Positions 1 through 11,160 of a stretch of 64,000 nt of DNA are shown piece by piece (position 1 is the first letter of the stretch; every line of letters starts with the position of its first letter). The position numbers and the translations under genes were made by a program. The notes below the pieces were generated by a model. The model saw only the letters and a program-made list of their open reading frames with translations, did not search any database and was not told where the DNA came from. The DNA is taken from positions 52,504,136 to 52,568,135 of the forward strand of contig NC_090176.1 in NCBI RefSeq assembly GCF_024679245.1, given 5' to 3'. Source of the DNA: Pseudorasbora parva. Taxonomy: Eukaryota > Chordata > Actinopteri > Cypriniformes > Gobionidae.

Positions 1-29
1 TTGTATTGTAGCGCTTGATACCGGTCTTA

Positions 30-330
30 AAGGAACACTCCACCGTTTTTAGAAATATAACTTATTCAACTTCTTTCCTACATTTAGATATGTGGGCAAA
101 TGCATTTTTGTCTCAGTGAATGCATTGTTTTAGTTTGGCATGGTCCCCACTAGCTTAGCTTAGCATAATGAATGAGATCCTATGTTGCCAGCTAGCATGT
201 CCCGAGTAAAAGTGATCAAAAAAAAAAAAAAAAACCCACCTAATTACTTCTTGTGGCCTGCATATTCACCACAAGTACAAATAGCGCCTGTGCTTCCCCA
301 TAATGATATTTGTGAGTTATCAGCTTACTG
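30..330. repeat. Interspersed repeat in gpm6b intron
   Basis: This intronic stretch upstream of the first exon in the window contains the phrases GGAACACTCCACCGTTTTTA and TAGCTTAGCTTAGCATAAT, followed by an A-run at about 219-234. I recognise these as part of a dispersed repeat common in cyprinid genomes. No terminal repeats could be set, so the limits are approximate. Nothing coding was seen between 1 and 603. Confidence 0.45.
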
Positions 331-603
331 GTGTGCATGTAAACACGCTCATTAATGAAACTGGTTTGTGTTTTTTTTCAGCTCTCCGAGATACAAATTA
401 ATCTCTTAAAATTATAAGATTCACCTGTTATTGTTCGTTAAATCTGCTCACATCTGTTGGCGCTTCACATTTGTCTTCGAGACTTATTTACAGTCACGTG
501 ACGAGGTTTTCTCAAGCAGAGCTGAGCCACGAGGGCAGAGGTTAATGCTCCAGATGTGCTCGAGCAGTAACAGCTGTGAACTCTTCTCTTTTCTCTTCTG
601 CAG

Positions 604-760
604 AATCCAGCTCATGCAGTACGTCATATACGGCATCGCCTCTTTCTTCTTCCTTTACGGCATTATTCTGCTCGCGGAGGGATTTTATACCACTAGTGCC
701 GTCAAGGAGCTTCACAGCGAGTTTAAGACCACAGTCTGCGGACGCTGCATCAGTGGGATG
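604..760 (+). CDS. gpm6b: gpm6b exon: second transmembrane segment and cysteine motif
   Basis: The 157-nt exon follows a pyrimidine-rich acceptor ending CTGCAG and ends before GTACAT. The first base completes a codon begun in the previous exon. It encodes IQLMQYVIYGIASFFF and continues through LLAEGFYTTSAVKELH to CGRCISGM. This covers the second membrane helix of the PLP/M6 fold and the intracellular loop with its Cys-Gly-Arg-Cys motif. SAVKELH is M6B-like; M6A has GAIKDLY here. The upstream in-frame open stretch (431-603) shows no homology and is intron. A fold-back element lies 36 bp downstream, at 796. Confidence 0.92.
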
Positions 761-795
761 GTACATCATATCCTGCTTTCCATCTGTCTTTAGTG

Positions 796-1186
796 CACTG
801 CAAAAAATGCTTTTCTTACTTAGTATTTTTGTCTTGTTTCTAGTCAAAATATTAAATTCTTACCTTTAAAAACATTTACTAGACAAGTACAAATGATTGT
901 CTTGTTTTGGGAAAAAATAACTCCTAATGAAGAAAGTTTTTGCTTAAAATAAGATTAAAATTAAAATTTGCTTAAAAATAATCTGCCAATGGGGTGAGAA
1001 AAATAATCTTGTTTCTGTTTGAATTAAGATTATTTTTCTCACCCCATTGGCAGATTATTTATCTTATTTTAAGCTAAAAACTCTCTTCATTTGGAGTTAC
1101 TTTTCCCCAAATCAAGACAATTACTTTTGCTTGTCAAGTAAATACTTGTAAGAAAATACTATGTAAGAAAAGCATTTTTTGCAGTG
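796..1186. mobile_element. Fold-back MITE, CACTGCAAAAAATG ends
   Basis: The 391-bp palindromic element begins CACTGCAAAAAATGCTTTTC and ends with its complement, GAAAAGCATTTTTTGCAGTG. Inner arms are also complementary: the AATCTGCCAATGGGGTGAGA block near 980-1000 reappears inverted near 1035-1060. There is no coding capacity, as expected of a non-autonomous fold-back DNA transposon. Flanks share TG on both sides. The outer layer of the nest at 6842-9589 has the same termini, so two copies lie in adjacent introns of gpm6b. Confidence 0.85.
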
Positions 1187-1196
1187 TGTGTGTTCT

Positions 1197-4100
1197 TCTC
1201 TCTATCAGTGTAAATATCACTCCGGTGTAAAACAGTGTATCACTCCAGTGTAAAACAGTGTAATATCACTCTGGTGTAAAACAGTGTAATATCACTCTGG
1301 TGTAAAACAGTGTAATATCACTCCGGTGTAAAACAGTGTAATATCACTCCGGTGTAAAGCAGTGTAATATCACTCCAGTGTAAAGCAGTGTAATATCACT
1401 CCAGTGTAAAACAGTGTAATATCACTCCGGTGTAAAACAGTGTAATATCACTCCGGTGTAAAGCAGTGTAATATCACTCCAGTGTAAAACAGTGTAATAT
1501 CACTCCAGTGTAAAACAGTGTAATATCACTCCAGTGTAAAGCAGTGTAATATCACTCTGGTGTAAAACAGTGTAATATCACTCCAGTGTAAAACAGTGTA
1601 ATATCACTCCGGTGTAAAGCAGTGTAATATCACTCCAGTGTAAAGCAGTGTAATATCACTCCAGTGTAAAACAGTGTAATATCACTCCAGTGTAAAACAG
1701 TGTAATATCACTCCGGTGTAAAGCAGTGTTATATCCCTCCGGTGTAAAACAGTGTAATATCACTCCGGTGTAAAGCAGTGTAATATCACTCCAGTGTAAA
1801 ACAGTGTAATATCACTCCGGTGTAAAACAGTGTTATATCCCTCCGGTGTAAAGCAGTGTTATATCACTCCAGTGTAAAACAGTGTAATATCACTCCAGTG
1901 TAAAACAGTGTAATATCACTCCAGTGTAAAACAGTGTTATATCCCTCCGGTGTAAAACAGTGTAATATCACTCCAGTGTAAAACAGTGTAATATCACTCC
2001 AGTGTAAAACTGTGTAATATCACTCCGGTGTAAAGCAGTGTTATATCCCTCCGGTGTAAAACAGTGTAATATCACTCCGGTGTAAAGCAGTGTAATATCA
2101 CTCCAGTGTAAAACAGTGTAATATCACTCCAGTGTAAAGCAGTGTAGTATCACTCCAGTGTAAAACAGTGTTATATCCCTCCGGTGTAAAACAGTGTAAT
2201 ATCACTCCAGTGTAAAACAGTGTAATATCACTCCAGTGTAAAGCAGTGTAAAATCACTCCAGTGTAAAGCAGTGTGATATCACTGCAGTGTAAAGCAGTG
2301 TGATATCACTGCAGTGTAAAGCAGTGTAATATCACTCCAGTGTAAAGCAGTGTAATATCACTCCAGTGTAAAGCAGTGTAATATCACTCCAGTGTAAAAC
2401 AGTGTAATATCACTCCGGTGTAAAACAGTGTAATATCACTCCGGTGTAAAACAGTGTAATATCACTCCGGTGTAAAACAGTGTAATATCACTCCGGTGTA
2501 AAACAGTGTTATATCCCTCCGGTGTAAAGCAGTGTTATATCACTCCGGTGTAAAACAGTGTAATATCACTCCAGTGTAAAACAGTGTAATATCACTCCGG
2601 TGTAAAGCAGTGTTATATCCCTCCGGTGTAAAACAGTGTAATATCACTCCGGTGTAAAGCAGTGTAATATCACTCCAGTGTAAAACAGTATAATATCACT
2701 CCAGTGTAAAGCAGTGTAATATCACTCCAGTGTAAAACAGTGTTATATCCCTCCGGTGTAAAACAGTGTAATATCACTCCAGTGTAAAGCAGTGTAATAT
2801 CACTCCAGTGTAAAGCAGTGTGATATCACTCCAGTGTAAAGCAGTGTGATATCACTGCAGTGTAAAGCAGTGTGATATCACTCCAGTGTAAAGCAGTGTG
2901 ATATCCCTCCGGTGTAAAACAGTGTAATATCACTCCAGTGTAAAGCAGTGTGATATCACTCCAGTGTAAAGCAGTGTGATATCACTCCAGTGTAAAGCAG
3001 TGTGATATCACTCCAGTGTAAAACAGTGTTATATCCCTCCGGTGTAAAACAGTGTAATATCACTCCAGTGAAAAACAGTGTAATATCACTCCAGTGTAAA
3101 GCAGTGTAATATCACTGCAGTGTAAAACAGTGTAATATCACTCCGGTGTAAAACAGTGTAATATCACTCCGGTGTAAAACAGTGTAATATCACTCCGGTG
3201 TAAAACAGTGTAATATCACTCCGGTGTAAAACAGTGTAATATCACTCCGGTGTAAAACAGTGTTATATCCCTCCGGTGTAAAGCAGTGTAATATCACTCC
3301 GGTGTAAAACAGTGTAATATCACTCCGGTGTAAAACAGTGTTATATCCCTCCGGTGTAAAGCAGTGTTATATCACTCCAGTGTAAAACAGTGTAATATCA
3401 CTCCAGTGTAAAACAGTGTAATATCACTCCAGTGTAAAACAGTGTTATATCCCTCCGGTGTAAAACAGTGTAATATCACTCCAGTGTAAAACAGTGTAAT
3501 ATCACTGCAGTGTAAAACAGTGTAATATCACTCTGGTGTAAAACAGTGTAATATCACTCCGGTGTAAAACAGTGTAATATCACTCCGGTGTAAAGCAGTG
3601 TAATATCACTCCGGTGTAAAGCAGTGTAATATCACTCCGGTGTAAAGCAGTGTAATATCACTCCGGTGTAAAGCAGTGTAATATCACTCCGGTGTAAAGC
3701 AGTGTAATATCACTCCGGTGTAAAACAGTGTAATATCACTCCAGTGTAAAACAGTGTAATATCACTCCAGTGTAAAACAGTGTTATATCCCTCCGGTGTA
3801 AAACAGTGTGATATCACTCCAGTGTAAAACAGTGTAATATCACTCCAGTGTAAAACAGTGTAATATCACTCCAGTGTAAAGCAGTGTAATATCACTCCAG
3901 TGTAAAGCAGTGTGATATCACTCCAGTGCAAAGCAGTGTAATATCACTCCAGTGTACAGCAGTGTAATATCACTCCAGTGTAAAGCAGTGTAATATCACT
4001 CCAGTGTAAAACAGTGTAATATCACTCCGGTGTAAAACAGTGTAATATCACTCCGGTGTAAAACAGTGTTATATCCCTCCGGTGTAAAGCAGTGTTATAT

Positions 4101-6389
4101 CACTCCAGTGTAAAACAGTGTAATATCACTCCAGTGTAAAACAGTGTAATATCACTCCAGTGTAAAACAGTGTAATATCACTCCGGTGTAAAGCAGTGTT
4201 ATATCCCTCCGGTGTAAAACAGTGTAATATCACTCCGGTGTAAAGCAGTGTAATATCACTCCAGTGTAAAACAGTATAATATCACTCCAGTGTAAAGCAG
4301 TGTAATATCACTCCAGTGTAAAACAGTGTTATATCCCTCCGGTGTAAAACAGTGTAATATCACTCCGGTGTAAAGCAGTGTAATATCACTCCAGTGTAAA
4401 GCAGTGTGATATCACTCCAGTGTAAAGCAGTGTGATATCACTGCAGTGTAAAGCGGTGTGATATCACTCCAGTGTAAAGCAGTGTAATATCCCTCCGGTG
4501 TAAAGCAGTGTAATATCCCTCCGGTGTAAAACAGTGTAATATCACTCCAGTGTAAAGCAGTGTGATATCACTCCAGTGTAAAGCAGTGTGATATCACTCC
4601 AGTGTAAAGCAGTGTGATATCACTCCAGTGTAAAACAGTGTTATATCCCTCCGGTGTAAAACAGTGTAATATCACTCCAGTGAAAAACAGTGTAATATCA
4701 CTCCAGTGTAAAGCAGTGTAATATCACTGCAGTGTAAAACAGTGTAATATCACTCTGGTGTAAAACAGTGTAATATCACTCCGGTGTAAAGCAGTGTAAT
4801 ATCACTCCGGTGTAAAGCAGTGTAATATCACTCCGGTGTAAAACAGTGTAATATCACTCCAGTGTAAAACAGTGTAATATCACTCCGGTGTAAAACAGTG
4901 TAATATCACTCCGGTGTAAAACAGTGTAATATCACTCCGGTGTAAAGCAGTGTAATATCACTCCAGTGTAAAGCAGTGTAATATCACTCCGGTGTAAAAC
5001 AGTGTAATATCACTCCGGTGTAAAACAGTGTAATATCACTCCGGTGTAAAGCAGTGTAATATCACTCCGGTGTAAAGCAGTGTAATATCACTCCGGTGTA
5101 AAGCAGTGTAATATCACTCCAGTGTAAAGCAGTGTAATATCACTCCGGTGTAAAACAGTGTAATATCACTCCGGTGTAAAACAGTGTAATATCACTCCGG
5201 TGTAAAACAGTGTAATATCACTCCAGTGTAAAGCAGTTTAATATCACTCCAGTGTAATATCACTCTGGTGTAAAACAGTGTAATATCACTCTGGTGTAAA
5301 ACAGTGTAATATCACTCCGGTGTAAAGCAGTGTAATATCACTCCGGTGTAAAGCAGTGTAATATCACTCCAGTGTAAAGCAGTGTAATATCACTCCAGTG
5401 TAAAGCAGTGTAATATCACTGCAGTGTAAAACAGTGTAATATCACTCTGGTGTAAAACAGTGTAATATCACTCCGGTGTAAAACAGTGTAATATCACTCC
5501 AGTGTAATATCACTCCAGTGTAAAACAGTGTAATATCACTCTGGTGTAAAACAGTGTAATATCACTCCGGTGTAAAACAGTGTAATATCACTCCAGTGTA
5601 ATATCACTCCAGTGTAAAACAGTGTAATATCACTCCGGTGTAAAACAGTGTAAAACAGTGTATCACTCAAGTGTAAAACAGTGTATCACTCCAGTGTAAA
5701 ACAGTGTAATATCACTCCAGTGTAAAGCAGTGTAATATCACTCCGGTGTAAAACAGTGTAATATCACTCCGGTGTAAAACAGTGTAATATCACTCCGGTG
5801 TAAAGCAGTGTAATATCACTCCAGTGTAAAGCAGTGTAATATCACTCCAGTGTAAAACAGTGTTATATCCCTCCGGTGTAAAACAGTGTAATATCACTCC
5901 GGTGTAAAGAAGTGTAATATCACTCCGGTGTAAAACAGTGTAATATCACTCCGGTGTAAAACAGTGTAATATCACTCCAGTGTAAAGCAGTGTAATATCA
6001 CTCCGGTGTAAAGCAGTGTAATATCACTCCGGTGTAAAACAGTGTAATATCACTCCGGTGTAAAACAGTGGAATATCACTCCGGTGTAAAGCAGTGTAAT
6101 ATCACTCCAGTGTAAAGCAGTGTAATATCACTCCAGTGTAAAACAGTGTAATATCACTCCAGTGTAAAGCAGTGTAATATCACTCCGGTGTAAAGCAGTG
6201 TAATATCACTCTGGTGTAAAACAGTGTAATATCACTCCGGTGTAAAACAGTGTAATATCACTCCAGTGTAAAGCAGTGTAATATCACTCCAGTGTAAATC
6301 AGTGTAATATCACTCCAGTGTAAAGCTCCAGTGTAAAGCAGTGTAATATCACTCCTGTGTAAATCAGTGTAATATCACTCCGGTGTAAA
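1197..6389. repeat. 26-bp tandem satellite, about 200 copies, intronic
   Basis: The repeat unit is 26 bp, TAATATCACTCC then GGTGTAAAACAGTG, with recurring variants: CCGG/CCAG/CTGG/TGCAG at the centre, AAAAC/AAAGC, and TTATATCCCTCC in place of TAATATCACTCC. About 5.2 kb at this period gives roughly 200 copies. Many units contain a short dyad (AGTGTGATATCACTGCAG in one variant). A few boundaries are irregular, with shortened units near 1205-1250, 5250, 5505, 5600, 5640-5690 and 6320. It fills most of the intron between the exons at 604-760 and 6568-6736. Runs of the same variant order recur (for example around 1950-2250, 2620-2950 and 4190-4640), which indicates multi-unit duplications. Confidence 0.96.
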
Positions 6390-6567
6390 TCATCTGTTCT
6401 CTATGTGAATATATAGTAAAGTGTGATTAATTCCTGTGATCATCATCACTCTTCATAATCCTTCACTAATCATTCTCATATGAGGATTTGATGCTCAACA
6501 CACATTTATGATTATTACCAGGTCATATTTGAATCGAAACAGATTTATAAAAGCGTCTCTTTCTCAG

Positions 6568-6736
6568 TTTGTGTTCCTGACGTACATCCTGGGAATCGCC
6601 TGGCTTGGTGTTTTCGGTTTCTCTGCGGTTCCGGTGTTCCTCTTCTACAACATGTGGTCAACCTGCACTGCCATGCGCTCTCCGGTGGCCAACCTCACCT
6701 CCATCGAGAGCATCTGCGTGGACATTCGTCAGTACG
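6568..6736 (+). CDS. gpm6b: gpm6b exon: third transmembrane segment and start of large extracellular loop
   Basis: The 169-nt exon is bounded by TTCTCAG and GTACGG and is the same length as PLP1 exon 4. It encodes FVFLTYILGIAWLGVFGFSA and then VPVFLFYNMWSTC, the third membrane helix. The extracellular part follows, with an N-glycosylation sequon (NLT) and ICVDIRQY. The Cys residues in STC and ESIC are positioned like the loop disulphide cysteines of the PLP/M6 family. The loop segment TAMRSPVANLTSIES is the variable part of the family and diverges from mammalian M6B. The exon ends one base into a Gly codon. Confidence 0.94.
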
Positions 6737-7905
6737 GTACGGGGCAGGAATCCTGGCATTATTCAGCTGTTATCAAGATATCGATAGATAAATAAGTTTA
6801 TGCTTATGATGATATATGATATGATATAATGATATGATATACACTGCAAAAAATGCTCTTCTTATTTAGAATTTTTTTCTTGTTTCCAGTCCAAATAGAT
6901 GTATTTACTATATAAGTAAAAAGACATAAGATATGTTTGCTTGTTTTCTGGAAAAAATATCAAAATGAAGTGAGTTTTTGCTAGAGGTCGACCGATAGTG
7001 GATTTTACAGATAGCTAGGTTGGACCTCGCTTGCCGATAACCGATTAATCGACCGATAGTTTTTAAAAAGATACTAGATAAAAATATAATAATAATACAT
7101 AAAATAAAAGGTAAAAAAGCAGTGCTGAACTTTATTACAAGAAATTTAAAAAAGTACTGAACCATGAAAATGTGTTAAATTTCATATGAAAATATTCAAA
7201 TGAGTTTTAACAGAAAAAAAATTCTACAGAAAATAACTAACACATTAAAATATTAAAATAAATGTTTCTTTAGCTATAACCTAAAAACATGAATGTAAAT
7301 GTCAGGTAACAGACGGCAAATCCCATTAGTTAACAATGATGTATTTATTTAGCTTACATGAACTAAATGCATTATGTAATGTAGATTTTACAGCATGTAT
7401 TAATATTCGATCAATACAATTCTACGTTAATTATTCATGTTAGTTCAAAGTGCATAAAAAAGGTTAACAGATAAAACTAACAATGAATAATACTTCTACA
7501 GCATTTATTAACCTTTCTTAATGTTACAAATTGAATATTATTGTATTATATTAAGCGTTATCATTTCATACAAATCCAAACAGTTCGCTTTTTTAGAACA
7601 CAACGGTTTTCTTATCAAAATAACAACATATGCATTGACGTCTAGGGCCCTATTTTAACGATCTGAAACGCAAGTGTCAAAGCGCGGAGCGCAAGTAACT
7701 TTGTGGGCGGGTCTCGGCGCTGTTGCTATTTTCCCGGCGGGTTAAATGGCTCTTGCGCCCGGCGCAAATCTAAAATGGGTTGGTCTGAAGTAGCTTCATT
7801 ATTCATAGGTGTGGTTTGGGCGTAACGTGAATAAACCAATCAGAGCGGCATCCAACATTCCCTTTAAAAGCAGCTGCGCAAGCTCCCTTATGGGTCGCTA
7901 TTATT

Positions 7906-8311
7906 ATGGCGTATTTACCAGACGCACGCCAGGAGCGGTTCACAGCCGACGTGACTGATGTTCTTGTAAGAGCAGCCCTTACGAAACAAAAATATATTGC
8001 AGTATATTGGAAAATGTAATGCAATACATTAGGAAATATATTCACATATATGGGAATTAATATTTATATCTTTCAATATATTGCAATATATTGAAAGCGG
8101 CAATCATTTGTAAATTTTGCAATATATTACATGAATATATAATATATTTTATAATACCATCAATATATTATTCCATATATTTACAATATATTAAAATATA
8201 TTTCAAGTAATATATTGGTAAATATATTTTCCTTTCGTAAGGGAGTGAAAGACAGAGAAGTTGTGTTGTATGGGGATGGGAGAAACCCACCCAAAATAGC
8301 GTCGGTTAAAC
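7906..8311 (+). pseudogene. Myb/SANT-like DNA-binding ORF fragment of a Harbinger-type element, split by a MITE
   Basis: The first part begins with ATG at 7906 and reads MAYLPDARQERF, then TADVTDVLVRA, up to the insertion at 7976. The reading continues at 8246 with VKDREVVLYGDGRNPPKIAS. Skipping the insertion and one copy of the 2-bp AG duplication keeps one reading frame. The pattern (FT..VTDVLV, then a basic/acidic run, then LYG.G.NPPKI) is that of Myb-like proteins encoded by Harbinger-type elements and related host proteins. After about 8311 the frame loses resemblance, so the domain is truncated. It is not a functional host gene. The family call comes from remembered motif patterns, not a database comparison. 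Confidence 0.65.
7976..8243. mobile_element. 268-bp MITE, CCCTTACGAAA ends (level 4)
   Basis: The terminal inverted repeats are CCCTTACGAAACAAAAATAT and the complement of ATATTTTCCTTTCGTAAGGG. The interior is almost entirely ATATATT-type sequence. It is inserted in the Myb-like ORF. Removing it and one AG restores the frame, so the target-site duplication appears to be the dinucleotide AG (7974-7975 and 8244-8245). Confidence 0.8.
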
Positions 8312-9589
8312 AGTTTTTTAGTTTTTCAGTCGATTTTTTTTTCCTGGTTCTTGACGGACAAACCAATCTGTCAGATGTCCTTATATACAGATATGTCTTG
8401 CCACTATTGGGCAAACAGGTCTGATCCTTAATTACTACAATAAGCCTAAATAATTTGTAAGCTAGATTTATGCCTATTTTTTCACGTCTTCGCAATGTGT
8501 TAATATTTTTTTTTTTAGTGTAACAATTTATGATTTGCCAAAATAACTGTTGCATCTGTGTAGATTTCATGAGCAAAGTGTATGCGCGTTGTGCACGCTC
8601 TACATTATGGTCAAGCATGGCCCTTAAAATAGCATAATGAACATCCGCAACGCAGGTTTTTTCTGGTCAGTGGCGCAACTGTTTAATGGAACAGCAAAAT
8701 AGCTCCAGGGATTGTTTGCGCCGGAACACGCCTCCTTTTTTGCGCTGAACCGCCCAGGGAGCGCAAGTTCATTCACTAGTTTAGCGACGTGCTTCTGTGG
8801 AGGGAAAAGCGCGCTTCGCGCGGGTGCAAAATAGGAATGACACATGCGGCGGTGTACAAAGTCAATTGCGCTGGGTGCAAGATAGGGCCCCTAATGCGTT
8901 TATATTATTATACAGTTTCTCACATCAAAAAAAGTTTCTCAGTTACATCGCTTTAAATGCTTGAGGTAACCGTTGCTGTTAATATTAGCGTCCTGTCAGC
9001 CTTGATGACAAAGTACATATACTGCTGTTCTTCCCCTGCTAAAGCATCTAGTCAACAAATCAATTACTTTATAATGATTTGGCAACATGTACTGAAGTGT
9101 TCTGTATTCATACCGTTTCTCTGTTGGTGTTTTAAACGTGCATCAGATGTGTCAGCGCTCTGTGCAGCGAGAGCAGTGAAGCGCGGAGCCTCACGTGTCC
9201 TCACGTGTTAATGTAAACAGTGATAGTTTTTCATTTGTCCTCTAGAGGCCGCTCTCGCGCTATATAATGCCAGCAGACCCTTCTCAGAGCTCTCGTGGCT
9301 TCTGTGTAATGACAGCAGCCTTTTCAGCCGCTCCCGCAACGGACACAAACCGGAAAAACTATCGGTATTGATTTTTGCCGATAACGATTGTTCCTCTAAT
9401 CAGCTATCGGTGCCGATTAATCGGCAAATCCGATGAATCGGTCGACCTTTAGTTTTTGCTTAAAACAAGCAAAATTATATGCCAATGGGGTGAGAAAAAT
9501 AATCTTATTTCAATCAGAAAACAAGCAAACATATCTTATGTCTTTTTACTTATATAGTTACTAAGTAAGAAGAGCATTTTTTGCAGTGT

Positions 9590-10210
9590 ATGTTTACAAC
9601 AGCCCACAAACAGTAAACATTGACATACATTTAATCCACCTTCTAAATACTGTGAATTTCTACTTGTGATTTATTCAACTCTAAAAAAACAACAACAAAA
9701 GAGTGTTTCAGCCTCACTTTATTGAATCTTGTGCCTCTGATTTGATGGTAGCAATGCAAACTCATTGTGTATGACATGATTAGGGTCAGAAACCATATTA
9801 GCCAGCCTTAGCAAGTTGGTATAATAAGCTGACTCATAAAGCTTCTCAAGACCAGAATCAACAGATTTTTAGTTTAAACAACTTAGTTTTTGACATAACA
9901 GACAGACTCCTATACAAAATAGAGTTGCAATATTGCAGTGTACTCCTTCTAACAGACCTAAAGAACAGCAGAAGAATCTGTTTTCTTACTCCAAATGACC
10001 TACGACGACGAAGGAAATAAATTCTCTGCTTTGTTTGTTCACATAGAGTATCAATATGATTTTTCCACGTTAATCATCAGTCATGCATTTGGCAGATGCT
10101 TTAATCCGAAGTGACTTGCATTGCATTTAAGGTTTACATTTGATCATGCATTTCCTGGTAATTAGACTCATGATTATTTGCTATAAACACAGTTTTGTAT
10201 GTCTAAACAG
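9590..10210. other. Intron sequence without recognised features
   Basis: AT-rich gpm6b intron between the nested elements and the 74-nt exon. I see no coding signal, tandem repeat or terminal inverted repeats here. Confidence 0.5.
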
Positions 10211-10284
10211 GTATTATTCCATGGAACGCGACTCCAGGCAAAGCCTGCGGCTCGACGCTAGGGGATATCTGCAACACCAGTGAG
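10211..10284 (+). CDS. gpm6b: gpm6b exon: large extracellular loop, 74 nt
   Basis: The exon follows acceptor TAAACAG and precedes donor GTATGA. Its length of 74 nt equals PLP1 exon 5. Joined to the previous exon it reads YGIIPWNATPGKACGS, then TLGDICNTSE. The two cysteines (KAC and DIC) correspond to loop-disulphide positions in the PLP/M6 family. NAT and NTS are possible N-glycosylation sequons. The exon ends in phase 0. It was too short to stand out as an ORF and was placed from family homology and splice sites. Confidence 0.93.
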
Positions 10285-10369
10285 GTATGAACACACATTT
10301 GGCACACTTTAATGCATTACCTGAGTTGTCCAGCAGTTGATATGCATGATTTCTGCTCGTGTGCTGCAG

Positions 10370-10435
10370 TTCTACCTGTCGTACCATCTGTATATTGTGG
10401 CCTGTGCCGGAGCCGGAGCGACAGTCATTGCTCTG
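10370..10435 (+). CDS. gpm6b: gpm6b exon: start of fourth transmembrane segment, 66 nt
   Basis: The exon is bounded by GTGCTGCAG and GTAAGC and is 66 nt, the size of PLP1 exon 6. It encodes FYLSYHLYIVACAGAGATVI then AL, the beginning of the last membrane helix, in phase 0 at both ends. It is the branch point of the gene: its donor can join either the exon at 11972 or the exon at 22316, and both continue the frame and the helix. Confidence 0.94.
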
Positions 10436-10839
10436 GTAAGCAGAAGCTTCTCTTATGGTCATATATGGGGTGTTTGTTCCCCTTCCTCCTTTTTTTGTCC
10501 CTTCATTCCCAGTGCCATCTAATGCAAACCATGCGCTTTAAGCCCCTGATCTAAGGGTTAGTTTGAGGTGGGATGTCAGCTTTAGCAGAAGCGCTTCTCG
10601 AGAATCATGCACAATTCATGAGAGCATTAGATATTTTACTTTCTTAAACAGTAGTTAGTCACATGCATTACTGATACCTGAAGGGAAATGGAGTGTTATT
10701 GCATCAAAACAAGACATTGCGACTTAAGATGACAGATTTAACACCACATAACTAGTCCAGTTATAATCAATAAAGCTGTCAATACTGGAAGCGTCTGATG
10801 TGTCGTGTTACAAGGTGACGGACGACCTGTTTATATTAT

Positions 10840-10892
10840 TATTATTATTATTATTAGTGCTGTTAAACAATTATGTGTACTGTGTATAATTA

Positions 10893-10949
<57 letters not shown>

Positions 10950-11038
10950 AAAACACACATGCATGTATATATTTAAGAAATATTTGTATGTATATACTGT
11001 GTATGTATTTATAACATTTATATTATATATAAATATAC

Positions 11039-11097
<59 letters not shown>

Positions 11098-11160
11098 CAA
11101 AAATTACGATAATACATGCATGTGTGTTTTTTTTAAATATATATATACACACACATAATA
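10840..11160. repeat. Microsatellite cluster: (ATT)n, (GT)n, (AT)n
   Basis: A short ATT run near 10835-10855, a pure GT run at 10895-10946 and a pure AT run at 11045-11095 lie in the intron upstream of the alternative terminal exon. ORFs over this stretch are readings of the dinucleotide runs and were discarded. The rest of the intron to 11971 is AT-rich and otherwise unremarkable. Confidence 0.95.

Larger units (their letters stand above)
7645..8890. mobile_element. PIF/Harbinger-like element, GGGCCCTAT ends (level 3)
   Basis: The terminal inverted repeats are GGGCCCTATTTT and its near-complement AAGATAGGGCCC, flanked by CTA on both sides (7642-7644 and 8891-8893). A 3-bp duplication fits the PIF/Harbinger superfamily. 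Subterminal sequence is rich in GCGCAA-type motifs. It carries a remnant of a Myb/SANT-like ORF (7906-8311), as in the second ORF of Harbinger elements, but no transposase. The Myb ORF is interrupted by a 268-bp MITE. Confidence 0.75.
6983..9450. mobile_element. GGTCGACCGAT-ended DNA transposon (level 2)
   Basis: The terminal inverted repeats are AGAGGTCGACCGAT at the left and ATCGGTCGACCTTT at the right. Subterminal CCGATTAATCG motifs occur at both ends (about 7040-7055 and 9414-9425). A 10-bp direct repeat, AGTTTTTGCT, lies immediately outside both ends (6973-6982 and 9451-9460) and looks like a target-site duplication within the level-1 element. The interior is AT-rich with no transposase ORF, so it is non-autonomous. 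Ends of this type occur in widespread vertebrate hAT-like repeats; the family assignment is tentative. A second element sits inside at 7645-8890. Confidence 0.75.
6842..9589. mobile_element. Outer fold-back element (level 1 of a 4-level nest)
   Basis: The left end CACTGCAAAAAATGCTCTTC and right end GAAGAGCATTTTTTGCAGTG are perfect inverted repeats flanked by TA on both sides. Inner arms pair as well: AAAAGACATAAGATATGTTT near 6919-6939 is repeated inverted near 9527-9547. The original element was about 280 bp. It has been split by a 2.47-kb insertion at 6983-9450. It is a relative of the element at 796-1186. Confidence 0.85.

Noticed and set aside
431..603. In-frame upstream extension of the first gpm6b exon
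   Set aside because: A clear acceptor at 603 and family homology starting at IQLMQYV mark the exon start. The upstream residues resemble nothing in M6 proteins.
1197..6389. Regular repeats suggestive of a CRISPR-like array
   Set aside because: The 26-bp units are contiguous with no unique spacers, in an intron of a vertebrate gene.
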